This document shows, one piece after another, positions 62,302 through 64,000 of a stretch of DNA of 64,000 nucleotides. Position 1 is the first letter of the stretch; each line of letters begins with the position of its first letter. The notes beneath the pieces were generated by a model. That model was given only the letters and a program-made list of their open reading frames with translations, ran no database searches and had not been told where the DNA came from. The DNA comes from Paenibacillus peoriae (GTDB taxonomy: Bacteria; Bacillota; Bacilli; Paenibacillales; Paenibacillaceae): NCBI RefSeq assembly GCF_022531965.1, contig NZ_CP092831.1:3481001-3545000 (forward strand), read 5' to 3'. Both the position numbers and the translations under genes were made by a program.

Positions 62302-64000
62302 TTAGGCCTCCTTTTTCTTTCCACGATCTCCAGACTTAGCATCCCTGCTTCCAATAGCCTCTGTCACACTAAATCTGCGAACCGCATATTCATAGCCTTG
62401 CTCAATCAGGAACAGCTGACGACGAGCTGCAAAATCCATCTCCTTGCTATTCTCCGTCACTAGAGCATAAAAATAAGCTTTATTCTCGCCTGACTTTGGT
62501 CGCAAAATGCGTCCCAGTCGCTGCGCTTCTTCCTGGCGAGAGCCAAAGCTGCCCGATACCTCTATGGCTACTGCTGCATCCGGCAGATCCACCGCAAAGT
62601 TTGCAACCTTGGACACCAATAGGGTCCGAATTGCACCCTTGCGGAATGCATCAAACCAACGTACCCGCTCCGTCTGGCTCATTGAACCCGTAATCAGTGG
62701 GACACCGAGCTCCTGAGCCAATGTACGCAACTGGTCCAAATATTGACCAATAATGAGCGTGGGCAAACCACTGTGCTGCTGCATCAGGCTACGCACCGCC
62801 TCCAGTTTGATCGGATTTTCGGCTGCAATTCGGTACTGCTGTCTGCCCTCAGCACGCATACTGCGCTCCAAAAGTTCAGCTGTCATTGGAAGCCGCAACT
62901 CCACACAATCGACCTGAGCGATCCAGCCCTGTCGCTCCAGCTCCTTCCATGGCATATCATACCGTTTGGGCCCAATTAAAGAGAACACATCCCGTTCACA
63001 ACCATCCTCTCGAACCAGCGTGGCCGTTAACCCCAAACGACGGGTAGCCTGAATGTCAGCCGTCGCCCGGAATACTGGCGCGGGCAGCAAATGAACCTCA
63101 TCATATATAATGAGTCCCCACTTCCGCTCACTCAGCAGTTTCATATGCTCAAAATCCCCATCCTTGGTGCGACGGTGTGTCAAAATTTGGTATGTTGCCA
63201 CCGTAATCGGGCGCACTTCTTTTTTCTGACCACTATATTCCCCGATGGAATCGGCAGAAATATCCGTCTTTTGCTTTAATTCTTCTACCCATTGCCGTAC
63301 AGAAGTAGTATTAGATGTTAGAATAAGCACTTCACACTGAAGCCGATTCATCACCGCCATGCCTATCACTGTTTTTCCAGCTCCGCATGGAAGCACCAGT
63401 ACACCACTACCCCCTAAGCCGTCCGCTCCTTCAAACGCATCAGCGGCCTTTACTTGATAATCACGAAGCTGCAACTTCGTTTGTCCCTTTCCCAAGGTAA
63501 AACTAAGCTGATTCCCTTCAAGATAGCCTGCCGTATCCACAACGGGATATCCCAAGCGAGTTAATTCCTGCTTGAGCAAGCCCCGATTTTCGGGCGGGAC
63601 CGATGCGCTTTCCTCATCAACGCGAAGTAAACCAAGCTGTTTTAGCTCTTGCTTGGTCAGTAGCTCATCCAGTAAAGCGGGGGTCTCTGCTGCCAAGATC
63701 AAGTGATCACCTATTGTATAGCTGTTGGCTTTCCCTGTCTTTATACCTCCGTCTTCTTTCGTACCTCGTGAAAGCGTCAACGTCCCATAACGAGAAACGA
63801 GCTGTTCAATATCATTCAACAAATCACGTGGAATATCCCAACGGGACATGGAATACAAACTATTTTGAATGTCCTCAGCACTCCATCCGAGGGCAGCTGC
63901 ATTCCACAAAGACAGTGGAGTGATGTGGTATGTATGAAAAGCGGACGGACTTTTAACCAGCTCCGCATAAATCTGCAACTGTGAACGAGCCCATTCCGAA
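62302..64000 (-). CDS. XPB-type DNA repair helicase, 5' end beyond window
   Basis: The frame is open to the right edge (SEWARSQLQIYAE...), so the true start lies outside; a TTG at 63978 is internal. It has the damage-recognition-like N-terminal domain (HTYHITPLSLWNAAALGW), a DRD-like region and superfamily 2 motor motifs: Walker A LPCGAGKTVIG, DEVH in IIYDEVHLLP, TATLVREDG (the RED motif of XPB) and EEAQRLGRILRP (motif VI). XPB homologues unwind DNA around lesions. It is followed six bases later by the helicase-associated protein. Confidence 0.93.
   Translation of the reverse strand, partial: SEWARSQLQIYAELVKSPSAFHTYHITPLSLWNAAALGWSAEDIQNSLYSMSRWDIPRDLLNDIEQLVSRYGTLTLSRGTKEDGGIKTGKANSYTIGDHLILAAETPALLDELLTKQELKQLGLLRVDEESASVPPENRGLLKQELTRLGYPVVDTAGYLEGNQLSFTLGKGQTKLQLRDYQVKAADAFEGADGLGGSGVLVLPCGAGKTVIGMAVMNRLQCEVLILTSNTTSVRQWVEELKQKTDISADSIGEYSGQKKEVRPITVATYQILTHRRTKDGDFEHMKLLSERKWGLIIYDEVHLLPAPVFRATADIQATRRLGLTATLVREDGCERDVFSLIGPKRYDMPWKELERQGWIAQVDCVELRLPMTAELLERSMRAEGRQQYRIAAENPIKLEAVRSLMQQHSGLPTLIIGQYLDQLRTLAQELGVPLITGSMSQTERVRWFDAFRKGAIRTLLVSKVANFAVDLPDAAVAIEVSGSFGSRQEEAQRLGRILRPKSGENKAYFYALVTENSKEMDFAARRQLFLIEQGYEYAVRRFSVTEAIGSRDAKSGDRGKKKEA

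Noticed and set aside
1..64000. tRNA and rRNA genes
   Set aside because: I looked for rRNA-like conserved blocks and cloverleaf patterns with GGTTCRA-type loops between genes and found none I could support.

Overview
The window looks like chromosome from a Gram-positive, endospore-forming Paenibacillus, most like the P. polymyxa group. This is inferred from gene content and order, not from a database search. Supporting features are the Bacillus-type order remA-gmk-rpoZ-coaBC-priA-def-fmt-rsmB-rlmN-prpC-prkC-rsgA-rpe-spoVM-rpmB-yloV, the sporulation genes spoVM and spoVIF, germination-receptor remnants, AGGAGG-type ribosome binding sites, frequent TTG and GTG starts, and LexA boxes of the GAAC-N4-GTTC type.

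Positions 1-18450 are accessory and metabolic. At the left edge is the start of an adhE-like fermentation gene divergent from fnr, with two Fnr-type palindromes between them. A dioxygenase, a zinc-ribbon protein and an HxlR regulator follow. Next is a small sugar-catabolic operon (ThuA protein, two xylose-isomerase-like barrels, an intact Gfo/Idh/MocA dehydrogenase and a second, internally deleted one) divergent from its likely AraC regulator. A GH51 arabinofuranosidase with a strong CcpA cre site comes after it, then two unknown small genes, another Gfo/Idh/MocA dehydrogenase, and a TerC transporter behind a yybP-ykoY manganese riboswitch that is followed by two terminators in tandem. The stretch ends with a VTT-domain membrane protein, an MsrA-MsrB fusion, the lipid II flippase Amj, a YdaT-like stress protein, a YitT membrane protein with a long structured leader, and an EamA exporter.

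Positions 18450-24740 form a plastic region. It holds an unrecognised protein gene behind a LexA box, the eroded remains of a gerA-type germinant receptor operon, a class A penicillin-binding protein, a LexA-box Y-family polymerase with a clamp-binding motif, and a SpoVIF-family gene.

Positions 24833-48000 are mostly the conserved housekeeping block on the minus strand: recG, a DegV lipid-binding protein and yloV (a likely fatty-acid kinase pair), rpmB on the plus strand, the tiny spoVM, rpe, rsgA, the prkC/prpC kinase-phosphatase pair, rlmN, rsmB, fmt, def, priA, coaBC, rpoZ, gmk, remA, yicC and a yitJ-type methionine enzyme. Many of these genes overlap by 1-4 bases.

Positions 48100-64000 hold a secreted YcdB-like protein, a complete 1556-bp IS1182-type insertion sequence flanked by 22-bp direct copies of a terminator hairpin, dapF, a SERCA-type calcium ATPase, rqcH, a PHP phosphoesterase with a LysR regulator, an unknown protein, ylbG-ylbF, and a two-gene XPB helicase module cut by the right edge. 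I see no tRNA, rRNA or CRISPR array. The least explained items are the LexA-box protein, the yitT leader, the doubled terminators behind the riboswitch, the terminator-targeting IS, and the XPB helicase pair.
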